Positions 50,221-59,596 of a stretch of 64,000 bases of DNA are shown here, piece after piece. The stretch spans positions 2,480,001 through 2,544,000 of the forward strand of contig CBDFNC010000005.1 in assembly GCA_965249895.1 (NCBI GenBank), given 5' to 3'. The position numbers and the translations under genes are program-made. This stretch comes from CBDFNC01 sp965249895 (GTDB taxonomy: Bacteria; Pseudomonadota; Gammaproteobacteria; Enterobacterales; CBDFNC01). Under the pieces are notes generated by a model. That model searched no databases. It was not told the DNA's origin and saw only the letters and a list, made by a program, of their open reading frames with translations. The stretch's first letter is position 1, and each line of letters opens with the position of its first letter.

Positions 50221-52170
50221 ATGAGTGATATTAAGGTCTATCCAGTAAAAGAGCAGATAGCTAAGAACGCCCTGCTAGACGATGCCGGTTATCGCGAGTT
50301 ATACCAGCAATCAGTGGTTAACCCTGAAGGTTTCTGGCGCGAGCATGGTCAAATTGTTGACTGGATTAAACCCTATAGCCAAGTCAAAAACACTTCTTAC
50401 GACCCAGGTCATATCAATATTAAATGGTTCGAAGACGGTATCCTAAACGTATCCGCCAACTGTATTGACCGTCACCTGGAAAAGCGTGGCGATCAAGTAG
50501 CTATCATCTGGGAAGGGGATAACCCGGAAGAAGACAAGAAACTGACTTACAAAGAATTGCATGTTGAAGTTTGTAAGTTTGCTAACGCACTGAAAAGCCA
50601 GGGCGTACGCAAAGGCGATGTAGTTTGCCTGTATATGCCTATGGTGCCTGAAGCCGCTATCGCTATGCTGGCTTGCACCCGTATCGGCGCCGTCCACAGT
50701 ATCGTATTCGGCGGTTTCTCTCCTGAAGCGCTGGCTGGCCGTATCGTCGACTCCAACGCCAAGATTGTCATCACTTCCGATGAAGGCCTGCGTGGCGGTC
50801 GCGCCGTGCCACTGAAGCAAAATGTCGACCAGGCGCTGGCCAAACCAGAAGTCGAATGCATCGAGAAAGTCATCGTATTAAAGCGCACCGGCGGCAATGT
50901 CGAGTGGTATTCTCAGCGTGACGTTTGGTGGCATGAAGTTACTGAAACGGCTTCCGAGATCTGTGAACCAGAGCCGATGAACGCAGAAGACCCACTGTTT
51001 ATCCTTTACACTTCAGGCTCTACCGGCCAGCCAAAGGGCGTGCTGCACACCACAGGTGGTTACCTGGTTTACGCCACGATGACCTTCAAGTATGTGTTTG
51101 ACTATCAGGAAGGTGATATTTACTGGTGTACTGCCGATGTAGGCTGGATCACCGGCCACACCTACCTGGTTTATGGACCGCTGGCTAACGGCGCCACCAC
51201 CATACTGTTTGAAGGTGTACCCAACTACCCATCCACAGCGCGTATGAGCGAAGTGGTTGATAAACACCAAGTCTCTGTTTTATATACAGCGCCAACCGCT
51301 ATACGCGCCTTGATGGCTAAGGGTAACGAAGCCGTTGAAGGCACATCACGTAGCTCATTACGTGTACTAGGCTCTGTGGGTGAACCCATTAACCCTGAAG
51401 CCTGGGAATGGTATTACCGTACCATTGGTAACGAAGATTGCCCAATCGTAGATACCTGGTGGCAAACTGAGACCGGCGGAATCCTGATCACTCCGCTACC
51501 GGGTGCAACCGCACTGAAACCTGGCTCCGCCACCCGTCCATTCTTTGGGGTTCAACCTGCACTGGTTGATAACGAAGGACAGATCCTGGAAGGCACCACC
51601 GAAGGTAACCTGGTTATACTGGACAGCTGGCCTGGCCAAATGCGCACCTTATTCGGTGATCACGAGCGTTTCGAGCAGACTTATTTTTCCACCTTTAAAG
51701 GCATGTACTTCACGGGTGACGGCGCCCGTCGCGACGAAGACGGTTACTACTGGATCACGGGTCGCGTGGATGACGTATTAAACGTATCCGGCCACCGTAT
51801 GGGTACCGCTGAAATCGAAAGCGCCCTGGTTTCCCACGAAAAAATTGCCGAAGCCGCTGTGGTAGGCGTCCCTCACGACATCAAAGGTCAGGGTATCTAT
51901 GCCTATGTCACGCTGAACGCCGGTGAAGTGCCAACGCCTGAGCTGCATGCGGAAGTGAAAAAATGGGTGCGTAAAGAAATCGGCCCAATCGCCACTCCGG
52001 ATGTACTACATTGGGCAGAAGCGTTACCTAAGACACGTTCTGGTAAGATAATGCGTCGTATACTGCGTAAGATTGCAACCGGCGACACGAGTACTCTGGG
52101 CGATACTTCTACCCTGGCCGACCCTTCAGTTGTTGATAAATTGATTGAAGAAAAAGCCAAGGTAGTATAA
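50221..52170 (+). CDS. acs: Acetyl-CoA synthetase
   Basis: The 649-residue enzyme makes acetyl-CoA from acetate, ATP and CoA. Conserved parts include WFEDGILNVSANCIDRHL, the P-loop-like LYTSGSTGQPKGVLHT, VGEPINPEAWEWYY, WWQTETGG and the hinge TGRVDDVLNVSGHRMG. The acetylation-controlled Lys is in PKTRSGKIMRRILRKI. ATG 50221 follows AAGGAGTGAAA; an upstream in-frame ATG at 50200 lacks a site. The C-terminus carries a duplicated GDTSTLGDTSTL stretch common in this family. Confidence 0.97.
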   Translation: MSDIKVYPVKEQIAKNALLDDAGYRELYQQSVVNPEGFWREHGQIVDWIKPYSQVKNTSYDPGHINIKWFEDGILNVSANCIDRHLEKRGDQVAIIWEGDNPEEDKKLTYKELHVEVCKFANALKSQGVRKGDVVCLYMPMVPEAAIAMLACTRIGAVHSIVFGGFSPEALAGRIVDSNAKIVITSDEGLRGGRAVPLKQNVDQALAKPEVECIEKVIVLKRTGGNVEWYSQRDVWWHEVTETASEICEPEPMNAEDPLFILYTSGSTGQPKGVLHTTGGYLVYATMTFKYVFDYQEGDIYWCTADVGWITGHTYLVYGPLANGATTILFEGVPNYPSTARMSEVVDKHQVSVLYTAPTAIRALMAKGNEAVEGTSRSSLRVLGSVGEPINPEAWEWYYRTIGNEDCPIVDTWWQTETGGILITPLPGATALKPGSATRPFFGVQPALVDNEGQILEGTTEGNLVILDSWPGQMRTLFGDHERFEQTYFSTFKGMYFTGDGARRDEDGYYWITGRVDDVLNVSGHRMGTAEIESALVSHEKIAEAAVVGVPHDIKGQGIYAYVTLNAGEVPTPELHAEVKKWVRKEIGPIATPDVLHWAEALPKTRSGKIMRRILRKIATGDTSTLGDTSTLADPSVVDKLIEEKAKVV

Positions 52171-52215
52171 AAGATTAATCTACTAAAATAAGAAAATTCC
52201 ATTCTACACTCGCTT

Positions 52216-52241
52216 GCCGGCCTTTTGGCCGGCTCTTTTTT
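52216..52241 (+). terminator. Terminator after acs
   Basis: GCCGGCC, loop TTTT, GGCCGGC, then TCTTTTTT. Confidence 0.92.
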
Positions 52242-52465
52242 GCCTGATGTTTTGGTAGGGGTCGGGAATCGGCGAAAAATAGTGCATCTACGGTTAAATT
52301 GCATCAAGTCACCAGTGTTTTATAAAAAGCAGGCTGTTTATCGCTGCTAACTTACTATAATAAATCGATATTCATGTTCGATGCAGTTCGCCACTTTTCA
52401 CCGCCTTATTGCCGAAAATGCCTGCTGATCGTGACAACTAATCTCAGCTACACACCGGAGCAATC

Positions 52466-52912
52466 ATGTCCAACAAGCACAAGATCCTGTTACTTAATGG
52501 TCCCAACCTGAACCTGCTGGGAAAACGAGAGCCAGAAGTCTATGGTCGTTTGACCCTGGAACAGATAGTTGAAAAGCTGCAGCTTGTGGCCGGTGAGCTC
52601 GATGTAGAGCTGAGTCACCTGCAATCCAACCGCGAGTACGAGCTGATTGAAACGATCCATGAAGGGTTCGAACAAATCGATTTTATCCTGATCAATCCGG
52701 CCGCATTTACCCATACCAGCGTGGCTATTCGTGACGCCTTACTGGGTGTCGCTATCCCGTTTATCGAAATTCACCTCTCAAACGTACATGCCAGGGAGCC
52801 ATTCCGGCACCATTCCTACTTATCTGACAAAGCCAAAGGCGTGATCTGTGGTCTCGGCGCCGATGGTTATGAATATGCACTACGCAGTGCGGTAAAAACA
52901 CTTAACCAATAG
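52466..52912 (+). CDS. aroQ: Type II 3-dehydroquinate dehydratase
   Basis: The 148-residue enzyme performs the third shikimate step. It starts ILLLNGPNLNLLGKREPEVYG, with the lid Arg and Tyr, followed by QSNREYELIETIHE, the INPAAFTHTS and EIHLSNVHARE with the active His. aroQ-accB-accC is a usual gene order. It ends 17 bases before accB. Confidence 0.97.
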   Translation: MSNKHKILLLNGPNLNLLGKREPEVYGRLTLEQIVEKLQLVAGELDVELSHLQSNREYELIETIHEGFEQIDFILINPAAFTHTSVAIRDALLGVAIPFIEIHLSNVHAREPFRHHSYLSDKAKGVICGLGADGYEYALRSAVKTLNQ

Positions 52913-52929
52913 CAAAAGGAGCCGCGGTC

Positions 52930-53358
52930 ATGGATATTCGGAAAATAAAAAAACTGATTGAACTGGTGGAATCCTCCAGTATCACTGAATTGGAAGTCTC
53001 CGAAGGAGAGGAATCTATTCGTATTTGTCGAACAACGTCTGCGGCCCCATCCTTTGTTTCCACACCTCAAATTATCCAGACAACAGGCCAGACTGAAGCA
53101 CCCAGCCAAATTACAGAGCCCAGCGGCCACATATTACGTAGTCCCATGGTTGGTACCTTTTATACAGCCTCTTCATCGGAGGCCGACGATTTCGTTACCC
53201 TTGGCCAACAGGTGAAAGCAGGGGAAACCTTATGCATAGTGGAAGCTATGAAAATGATGAACCAGGTAGAGGCTGATAAGGATGGGATAATCAAGGAGAT
53301 CCTGGCAGAAAATGGCCAACCAATTGAATTTGATCAACCCCTTTTTGTTATCGAATAG
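52930..53358 (+). CDS. accB: Biotin carboxyl carrier protein of acetyl-CoA carboxylase
   Basis: The 142-residue carrier has an N-terminal dimer part (MDIRKIKKLIELVESSSITE), a short linker rich in Thr/Pro/Gln, and the biotinyl domain ending VEAMKMMNQ with biotin Lys108. The linker is somewhat shorter than in E. coli (156 residues). It works with AccC and AccAD in fatty-acid synthesis. AAAGGAGCCGCGGTC precedes the ATG. Confidence 0.97.
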   Translation: MDIRKIKKLIELVESSSITELEVSEGEESIRICRTTSAAPSFVSTPQIIQTTGQTEAPSQITEPSGHILRSPMVGTFYTASSSEADDFVTLGQQVKAGETLCIVEAMKMMNQVEADKDGIIKEILAENGQPIEFDQPLFVIE

Positions 53359-53434
53359 AAGCTTGTATGGAAAACAACAGCTGAGATCCATCTAGATCGG
53401 GTTACATCCGCTAAGCCTGCGCCAGGGAGCCGTT

Positions 53435-54778
53435 ATGCTAGAAAAAGTCGTTATTGCCAACCGGGGTGAAATCGCACTGCGTATACTGCGTGCATGTAAA
53501 GAGCTGGGCATAAAAACCGTCGCCCTTTACTCAACCGCTGACCGCGGCTTAAAACATCTGGAGCTGGCCGATGAAACTCTCTGTATCGGTAAAGCCCAGG
53601 CGAGTGACAGCTATCTGAATATGTCCGCAATTATCAGTGCAGCTCAAATCACAGGCGCCACTGCCATTCACCCCGGTTACGGTTTTCTCTCTGAAAATGC
53701 CGATTTCGCCGAACTGGTGGAGCGGCACGAGCTACTTTTTATTGGTCCCGACGCCGCAACAATCCGCCTGATGGGGGACAAAGTCTCCGCCATCGCACAA
53801 ATGAAGCAATCGGGTGTGCCTTGTGTCCCAGGCTCAGATGGCGCCATTACCCTGAATGAAGAACAAAACCTGAATATTGCCAATCGTATCGGTTTCCCCG
53901 TGATGGTTAAGGCGGCAGGGGGGGGGGGCGGCAAAGGCATGCGCGTGGTCCACGACAAGCGGGACTTACAAGACGCGATAAAACTGACCCAATCAGAAGC
54001 CAAGGCGGCGTTTGGTAACGACACCCTCTATATGGAGAAGTTTTTGGAACACCCACGCCATATCGAGATCCAGGTGCTCTCCGACGGCTTAGGTAATGCA
54101 ATCCATTTAGGTGAACGAGATTGCTCTATGCAACGGCGTCACCAAAAAGTGGTTGAGGAGGCGCCGGCTCCCGGTATTACGGAAAAAATACGCCACCATA
54201 TTGGCGACCGCTGTGCCAGGGCTTGCATCGAAATAGGTTACAAAGGCGCCGGGACTTTTGAGTTTCTGTATCAAGACGGTGAGTTTTATTTTATTGAAAT
54301 GAATACCCGGATCCAGGTTGAACACCCGGTTACAGAAATGATCACAGGCGTCGACCTGGTGAAGGAGCAACTAAGGATAACCAGCGGTTTACCCCTCTCA
54401 TTGAGCCAGGATGAGGTCGTCATCAACGGACATGCCCTGGAATGCCGGATCAATGCCGAAGATCCGGCAACCTTTATTCCTTCTCCAGGAGAAATTACTC
54501 GATTTCATGCTCCCGGAGGGCCAGGTGTGCGCTGGGACTCACACATCTATACCGGGTATACAGTGCCACCTTATTATGACTCCATGATAGGCAAATTGAT
54601 TTGCTTTGGTGAAACCCGCGACATTGCAATCGCTCGAATGAGAAATGCGCTGGACGAACTAATCATTCAAGGCATACAAACTAATATCAGCCTGCAACGA
54701 GAAATTGTTACCGACAAACAGTTTCAACAAGGTGGCGCTAACATCCACTACCTGGAAACAAAGCTGGGACTGGATTAA
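53435..54778 (+). CDS. accC: Biotin carboxylase subunit of acetyl-CoA carboxylase
   Basis: The 447-residue ATP-grasp enzyme carboxylates biotin on AccB. The start KVVIANRGEIALRILRACKE, the glycine loop KAAGGGGGKGMR, the HPRHIEIQVL and EMNTRIQVEHPVTE are all present. The glycine loop is encoded by a run of eleven G (53918-53928), unusual for an essential gene and a possible slippage site. Downstream the usual prmA neighbour is displaced by 4.8 kb. Confidence 0.97.
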   Translation: MLEKVVIANRGEIALRILRACKELGIKTVALYSTADRGLKHLELADETLCIGKAQASDSYLNMSAIISAAQITGATAIHPGYGFLSENADFAELVERHELLFIGPDAATIRLMGDKVSAIAQMKQSGVPCVPGSDGAITLNEEQNLNIANRIGFPVMVKAAGGGGGKGMRVVHDKRDLQDAIKLTQSEAKAAFGNDTLYMEKFLEHPRHIEIQVLSDGLGNAIHLGERDCSMQRRHQKVVEEAPAPGITEKIRHHIGDRCARACIEIGYKGAGTFEFLYQDGEFYFIEMNTRIQVEHPVTEMITGVDLVKEQLRITSGLPLSLSQDEVVINGHALECRINAEDPATFIPSPGEITRFHAPGGPGVRWDSHIYTGYTVPPYYDSMIGKLICFGETRDIAIARMRNALDELIIQGIQTNISLQREIVTDKQFQQGGANIHYLETKLGLD

Positions 54779-55041
54779 TCTCTGCTAGCCAGAAAATCAC
54801 TAAAACAGCTTTTGTGCTGTCTCTTGGTTGCGACTAAAGCAGCTAAATTTGCCTCCGGCTCGATGAAAGAGCCACAAATATAAGTATTTAACCTAAAACC
54901 ACCCATATGTGTAGTTCCCTTACCCTAGGTTAATTTGGCATTATCTATCCCGTGCTTACGGTCTACAGATACGCAATGGGTTCACGCCCACTTGTTGTAA
55001 TCCGTACTTTACGCCAAGACACGAGAGAGCTAATTGGCGGT
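54779..55041 (+). other. Gap after accC, possible small RNA or long 3' UTR
   Basis: About 260 bases separate accC from a strong terminator. No ORF or tRNA fold is convincing. TTGGCA near 54931 with a poor TACGGT-type -10 is a possible promoter, so the terminator may end a small RNA rather than the acc transcript. Confidence 0.3.
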
Positions 55042-55068
55042 GCCCAGCTTAGGCTGGGCTTTTTTTTT
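55042..55068 (+). terminator. Strong intrinsic terminator just before the hybrid kinase
   Basis: GCCCAGC, loop TTAG, GCTGGGC and nine T. It ends 14 bases before the kinase ATG at 55083, leaving no room for an ordinary promoter between them. Confidence 0.93.
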
Positions 55069-55082
55069 CCTGCTACCCTGAT

Positions 55083-56906
55083 ATGCTGATAATCAATCCA
55101 GACCTAGATAGACAAATTGATAACAAGATGAAGGGCTCTACAGAGCAGCGCGACTTACTCTCGAATTTTTCCGGTACCTTTAAAGATCAAGACCTTGAGC
55201 AACGATCCTTAGAGTCGCTCTGGCCTGAATATGCCAAAGCGATACGCACGCCGCTAATCATTCTCAGCCTGTTTCTTTTGATTGGCGGTTACCTCGATTA
55301 TTTCTGGTACCAGTTTACCCCACATTTTTTCGCCTTTTTTGGGCTGCGCTTTAGCGTTGTCTGTGTCGGGTTATTCGCCGCTTACCTCACCCTCAAACCT
55401 GAACGACCAAAATACTTCTTTGCCCTGCTAGGCACAGTCCAACTTTATATATTGAGCTTTTACTTCGGCATTTTTTATGACCGTATGTACCTCAACGAAA
55501 ACAACATTACCTCCGAGACATTTTTTACCGTTCTTTTTGTTACTTTTCCTTTAGTTGCCTGTTATGTGATACCAAGCAAAGTCTGGATGTCACTAAGTAA
55601 TAGTTTACTGGCCCTGGTAGCTTATTTAGGCATTATCGTAATCAACCCCGATATTGAGCTGCAATATCGGATCACAGAACTACTCTGCTTTCTGTTTTCT
55701 ATTTATTACTCCTATAACTTACAAAAAGGCATCAATAAAGATAAACGCCTGAGATACCTTTATGAAGTCAAACAGAAAGAGGCGGTGGCCATGGCCAGAA
55801 AGGAAAGCCAGGACAAATCCCGCTTTATTGCCTCAACCAGCCACGACCTGAGGCAACCCTTACATAGCCTGACCCTCTATGCCGATTTGCTGGCGGATAA
55901 ATTAGCTGATAGCCCTCACCAGGAGCTGGTAAACAAAGCGAGACATTCCATCAATTCGTTGCACGGCTTGTTAGGTGCTCTGCTGGATGTATCCAAGCTG
56001 GATGCAGGTACTGTCGAATTTAACCAGAGCCATTTTTCTCTGTCCAACCTACTCCACAAGTTAGTTCAAACGCATCAGGAACTCGCGGCACAAAAGGGGC
56101 TCAAGCTTAAGTGGGTCAATAATAGCGCGGTTATACACTCAGATGCCGTCATGCTGGAGCGCGTATTCGGAAACTTGTTAAGTAATGCTATACAGCATGT
56201 GGCTAGTGGCACAATTTTACTGGGCGCCCGAAAAAAAGGCGATGCCATTGAGATCCAGGTATGGGATCAAGGGCCTGGTATTCCCGAGCAAGAGCTGTCC
56301 AATATATTTGATGAATTTAAGCAGCTGGAGAACCCCGAGCGTAATCGTAATAAAGGACTGGGTCTGGGCCTGGCCATCGTCAGGCGGATCTGTGAAAAGC
56401 TGAACTTAAAGCTAAACGTCAACTCCTGGCTTGGTAAAGGTACGGTTTTCTCCGTCACTGTACCCCTGGGTAAGCCTGAAAAAGTGGTTCTGGTGACAAA
56501 ACCGAAAGAAAACACTAACTGGGATATGAGCAACGCACGCGTGCTGGTTATAGACGACGACCAAATGATCCTGGAAGCCATGTCTAACTTATTGGAAAGT
56601 TGGGGCTGTGAAGTTATCGTGGCGGAGAATTGCGATGAAGCAGTAAGCAAAGCCAGGCAAAGTCATCCTCACCTGATCATCTCCGATTACCGGCTACCGG
56701 GCCATCAAAATGGTGGTGAGGTGATCCAAAGGATCAACGAACAATTCGATGTGCCCCGCCCTGCAGTGATCCTAACCGGAGACACGTCTCCTGAGCGGGT
56801 TATATCAGCGCAAGCCAGCGGCCACCTGTTGCTGCATAAACCTGTTAAGGCCGCTCAATTAAGGATGGCACTGCGTAAGCTTTCGGAGACTAGCACCCTT
56901 GGTTAG
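55083..56906 (+). CDS. Hybrid sensor histidine kinase
   Basis: The 607-residue protein has about six membrane helices (residues 58-210) without a large periplasmic loop, then a HisKA domain with F-I-A-S-T-S-H-D-L-R-Q-P-L-H (His254), an HATPase domain (NLLSNAI, DQGPGIP, GLGLGLAIV) and a receiver domain with phosphor-acceptor D535 in LIISDYRLPG. The layout resembles NahK/ErcS'-type kinases. The start is uncertain: ATG 55083 has no ribosome site and lies right behind a terminator; an internal Met (55128) is an alternative. The response regulator gene is convergent, three bases from its stop. Confidence 0.9.
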   Translation: MLIINPDLDRQIDNKMKGSTEQRDLLSNFSGTFKDQDLEQRSLESLWPEYAKAIRTPLIILSLFLLIGGYLDYFWYQFTPHFFAFFGLRFSVVCVGLFAAYLTLKPERPKYFFALLGTVQLYILSFYFGIFYDRMYLNENNITSETFFTVLFVTFPLVACYVIPSKVWMSLSNSLLALVAYLGIIVINPDIELQYRITELLCFLFSIYYSYNLQKGINKDKRLRYLYEVKQKEAVAMARKESQDKSRFIASTSHDLRQPLHSLTLYADLLADKLADSPHQELVNKARHSINSLHGLLGALLDVSKLDAGTVEFNQSHFSLSNLLHKLVQTHQELAAQKGLKLKWVNNSAVIHSDAVMLERVFGNLLSNAIQHVASGTILLGARKKGDAIEIQVWDQGPGIPEQELSNIFDEFKQLENPERNRNKGLGLGLAIVRRICEKLNLKLNVNSWLGKGTVFSVTVPLGKPEKVVLVTKPKENTNWDMSNARVLVIDDDQMILEAMSNLLESWGCEVIVAENCDEAVSKARQSHPHLIISDYRLPGHQNGGEVIQRINEQFDVPRPAVILTGDTSPERVISAQASGHLLLHKPVKAAQLRMALRKLSETSTLG

Positions 56907-56909
56907 AAT

Positions 56910-57545
56910 TTAGCGTCGCTCTAACAAGCCGAGCTCAGATGCCTTGGTAACAGACTCGGTACGATTGGACACACTCAGCGCTTTAAAAATACCGCGCAGG
57001 TGAAACTTCACCGTATCTTCCGAGATATTCAGGATAAGAGATACCCGCTTATTGGGATAACCTTTAGCAAGAAGTCTTAATACATCCATTTGTCGTGGAG
57101 ACAAACCGTATAACTCGTGGAGCTTAGTACTGTTTTCTTTTGGCTGATTTAACAGGGCAGCGATATTTTCCGGAATATGAATTTGTCCCGCCATAATTTC
57201 ATCTAACGCCACCAGCATGCTCTTAGGGTCGTAGGATTTAGGAATAAAACCCATGGCGCCAGCATTAAGCGCCTCACCAATCTGAATATGGTCTTCTGTT
57301 GCGGAGACAACCGCAACGGGTAGCAGCAGATCCCTGGCATTCAGCGCTCGGATCATACTAAACCCATCCATACCCGGCATCGACAGGTCTATCATCACCA
57401 AATCAGGCTCTATTTGTGCAAGCTCATCCAGGGCTTTTTCAGCCTGGTCAAAACTCGTCACATCTGCTCCTGAATTGCTCAGCATTAATTCCATGCCATG
57501 CAAAAACAGTTGGTGATCATCGATAACAACTATTTTCCTGTCCAT
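56910..57545 (-). CDS. LuxR/NarL-type response regulator
   Basis: The 211-residue regulator has a receiver domain (KIVVIDDHQLFLHGMELML, phospho-Asp53 in MIDLSMPGMDG) and a C-terminal LuxR helix-turn-helix (LSPRQMDVLRLLAKGYPNKR, SEDTVKFHLRGIFKALSV). It resembles the ErdR/CrbR/AgmR group, members of which control acetate and alcohol use. With the adjacent hybrid kinase it could form a phosphorelay. A link to acs 5 kb away is an inference from family knowledge. Confidence 0.9.
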   Translation of the reverse strand: MDRKIVVIDDHQLFLHGMELMLSNSGADVTSFDQAEKALDELAQIEPDLVMIDLSMPGMDGFSMIRALNARDLLLPVAVVSATEDHIQIGEALNAGAMGFIPKSYDPKSMLVALDEIMAGQIHIPENIAALLNQPKENSTKLHELYGLSPRQMDVLRLLAKGYPNKRVSLILNISEDTVKFHLRGIFKALSVSNRTESVTKASELGLLERR

Positions 57546-57751
57546 TCCAACTCCGGAAATTACTACTTTAGAGAGGTAAGCTCATATTAACAATGATGCA
57601 GTTTGCATCAAACACGGGTTTGAAATCAACTAACAAATCCGACCATTATTGCCAACAAACATCAAAAAGTAATCAACTTTATTATTTTCTGTCTAAACTC
57701 TAGAGTATCGAATTTTGCATTCATAAAATGCTTTATAGTAGGGACATAAAC

Positions 57752-58126
57752 ATGCTGACAAAACCTATCTATGAGGCCTTACCATTAACCTACTTGGTAA
57801 CAGGCGCAGGTAGCTTTCTCACTCTCGAGCAAGGTTATGGCGTTTTAGCGGGCCTGTTACTGTACAGCATGGGCTCACTATTATGGGTCATGCGCTCCAA
57901 TTTTCGTCGTAAGGACAAAAACCGTTCGCCTGGTAATAAGCGCCTCATCACCCCGGAATGGCTCTATGAGTTTGTCCCATTTATTTACTTAGCCATGGCA
58001 GGATTTGTTCTTTCCCTTAATGCGCATATTTTATTAACAGTGCTGGTTTCCCTACTCAGTTTTCACTCCATGCATATCTTATATATGCGGCATAAACACC
58101 GCGTTCCCGTATTGCCAGGTTTTTAA
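57752..58126 (+). CDS. Small membrane protein of unknown function
   Basis: From ATG 57752 (behind AGTAGGGACATAAAC) the protein has 124 residues with three to four helices (LPLTYLVTGAGSFLTLEQGY, VLAGLLLYSMGSLLWVMRSN, FIYLAMAGFVLSLNAHILLT). A basic loop (RRKDKNRSPGNKR) should face the cytoplasm. I do not recognise a family. It precedes the SixA-like gene by 12 bases and could serve the same signalling unit. Confidence 0.72.
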   Translation: MLTKPIYEALPLTYLVTGAGSFLTLEQGYGVLAGLLLYSMGSLLWVMRSNFRRKDKNRSPGNKRLITPEWLYEFVPFIYLAMAGFVLSLNAHILLTVLVSLLSFHSMHILYMRHKHRVPVLPGF

Positions 58127-58138
58127 CATGGGGGTTGT

Positions 58139-58648
58139 TTGAAGACACTGACGCTTTTTCGCCATGGTAAATCAGATTGGAGCCAGCTTTGCTCCGACAG
58201 GTTAAGGCCAATAAATCAAAGGGGGATAAAAAGCACCAATCTGATGGCCGAGCGCCTAAAACAAGCCAACGCTATACCTGAGCTCATCATATCCAGCAGT
58301 GCCCTGAGAGCAGTGGAAACTGCGACCATATTAGCTATAAGGTGGGGGCTTCAGCAAAGACAAGAACTAGACAGCTTATACGCAAGTGATATGACCAGTT
58401 GGCTGGCTGTAATTGCCAGTCTGTCAAACCAAATCGACCATGTGCTTATTGTCGGGCATAATCCCGAAATAACGGAAGTTGCGAATTTCTTTAGTTCTTT
58501 TTATATAGAAAACCTGGCGACATCGGCCTACCTAAGATGCCATTTTAATATTTCAACCTGGACTGAAGTAACCCCGAACAAACGGATCTGCTGTGAATAC
58601 GATTTCCCTAAAAATAACCAGCCGATAATAGTTAACAAATGCGACTAA
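58139..58648 (+). CDS. SixA-like phosphohistidine phosphatase
   Basis: The 169-residue product starts at a TTG (58139) as M-K-T-L-T-L-F-R-H-G-K-S-D-W, the RHG phosphatase motif of the SixA branch. ISSSALRAVETATILA and VLIVGHNPEI supply the second Arg and His. SixA removes phosphate from histidine-phosphotransfer domains or PtsN-type proteins. Its place beside a hybrid kinase and regulator fits that role. The C-terminal 40 residues are divergent. Confidence 0.82.
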   Translation: MKTLTLFRHGKSDWSQLCSDRLRPINQRGIKSTNLMAERLKQANAIPELIISSSALRAVETATILAIRWGLQQRQELDSLYASDMTSWLAVIASLSNQIDHVLIVGHNPEITEVANFFSSFYIENLATSAYLRCHFNISTWTEVTPNKRICCEYDFPKNNQPIIVNKCD

Positions 58649-58691
58649 ACCCATGTGTTTAGCCGCACTCCCGCAAGGTGAGCAATTTAGC

Positions 58692-59360
58692 TTACTCTTG
58701 CACTACCATCAGTTTTCCATTCATATCGGCGACAGCAAGATAAGAACGACCCACATTGGCTTCTGGACAAAAATCGATAAATTCATTGCCCACTTTCAGG
58801 CCGGTTGCACAACTTTGAACCGTATAGAATGGAGTGACCTTGTTATTTTGCGTCGTCGTGGTCGCGGTATTGCTGCCGTTAAGATAAATATTCAAAGGTT
58901 GCGTCGCCAGAACCCTGACACGATAAACGCCGGACTGGTTCGAGCTAGTTCGCTGAAACATGTTTAAGTTAAGATTGTTGCTATCGGTTCCAACTAACCA
59001 ATAATGCTTGTCCCTGCTCAGATCAAACTCCAAATTTGCTGTTTTGCCTTTGGTGTTTACATCACGAATACCAAAATCAGTCTTGGACCAAGCTTCCGTC
59101 CACTTATAGGTATAACCTCTCACCTGCTTAGCCTGACCTTCAAGCTTTTGGTGTTGGTCATCAAAAAGGGTGCGACTTATAACGTCAGGTTTAATGTGCA
59201 AATATAAAGACTCACTAGCAGCATTTACCAGGCTTAACGTCACTTCTCTGTTTTTGTCCGCAGAATCAACAATTCTGTCCACCGCACTTCCACCACAGGC
59301 TGATAACAGAAGTACTGAAATGATCGGTAACGTCCATTTCTGCTGGCCCTTGTTCAACAT
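58692..59360 (-). CDS. Lipoprotein of unknown function
   Basis: The 222-residue protein has a lipobox (VLLLSAC) after MLNKGQQKWTLPIIS, then GGSAVDRIVDSADKNREV. The mature part is beta-rich, with LSRDKHYWLVGTDSNN and a C-terminal C...C pair that may be a disulfide (VQSCATGLKVGNEFIDFC). I do not recognise a family. It is convergent with the SixA-like gene. Confidence 0.75.
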   Translation of the reverse strand: MLNKGQQKWTLPIISVLLLSACGGSAVDRIVDSADKNREVTLSLVNAASESLYLHIKPDVISRTLFDDQHQKLEGQAKQVRGYTYKWTEAWSKTDFGIRDVNTKGKTANLEFDLSRDKHYWLVGTDSNNLNLNMFQRTSSNQSGVYRVRVLATQPLNIYLNGSNTATTTTQNNKVTPFYTVQSCATGLKVGNEFIDFCPEANVGRSYLAVADMNGKLMVVQE

Positions 59361-59596
59361 ATGTAATCCTCGCCTTATTTTATTGTTAAGCTGACTAGAA
59401 AATTCAGGGTAGGGTATAATAAAGGGCGGCGATAAGCTGTAACGAATGTGAGCTGAATTGTAAGTATATGTAGGTCCATCCCGGCATTACTGACAACCAA
59501 TGCCGAAACAACTAATTGTCTTGTTATCAACATGGGTTTTAGGAACCCCCACTCCAGGTGTTAGAATAAAAGGCAAATATCTCAACGAGCCTGAAC

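Noticed and set aside
53918..53928. Frameshift in accC at the G tract
   Set aside because: As given, eleven G keep the frame and encode the expected glycine loop, so the gene is intact.
54960..55040. Possible tRNA before the terminator at 55042
   Set aside because: GGGTTCACGCCC looks like a T-arm, but no acceptor stem, anticodon arm or CCA end can be paired.
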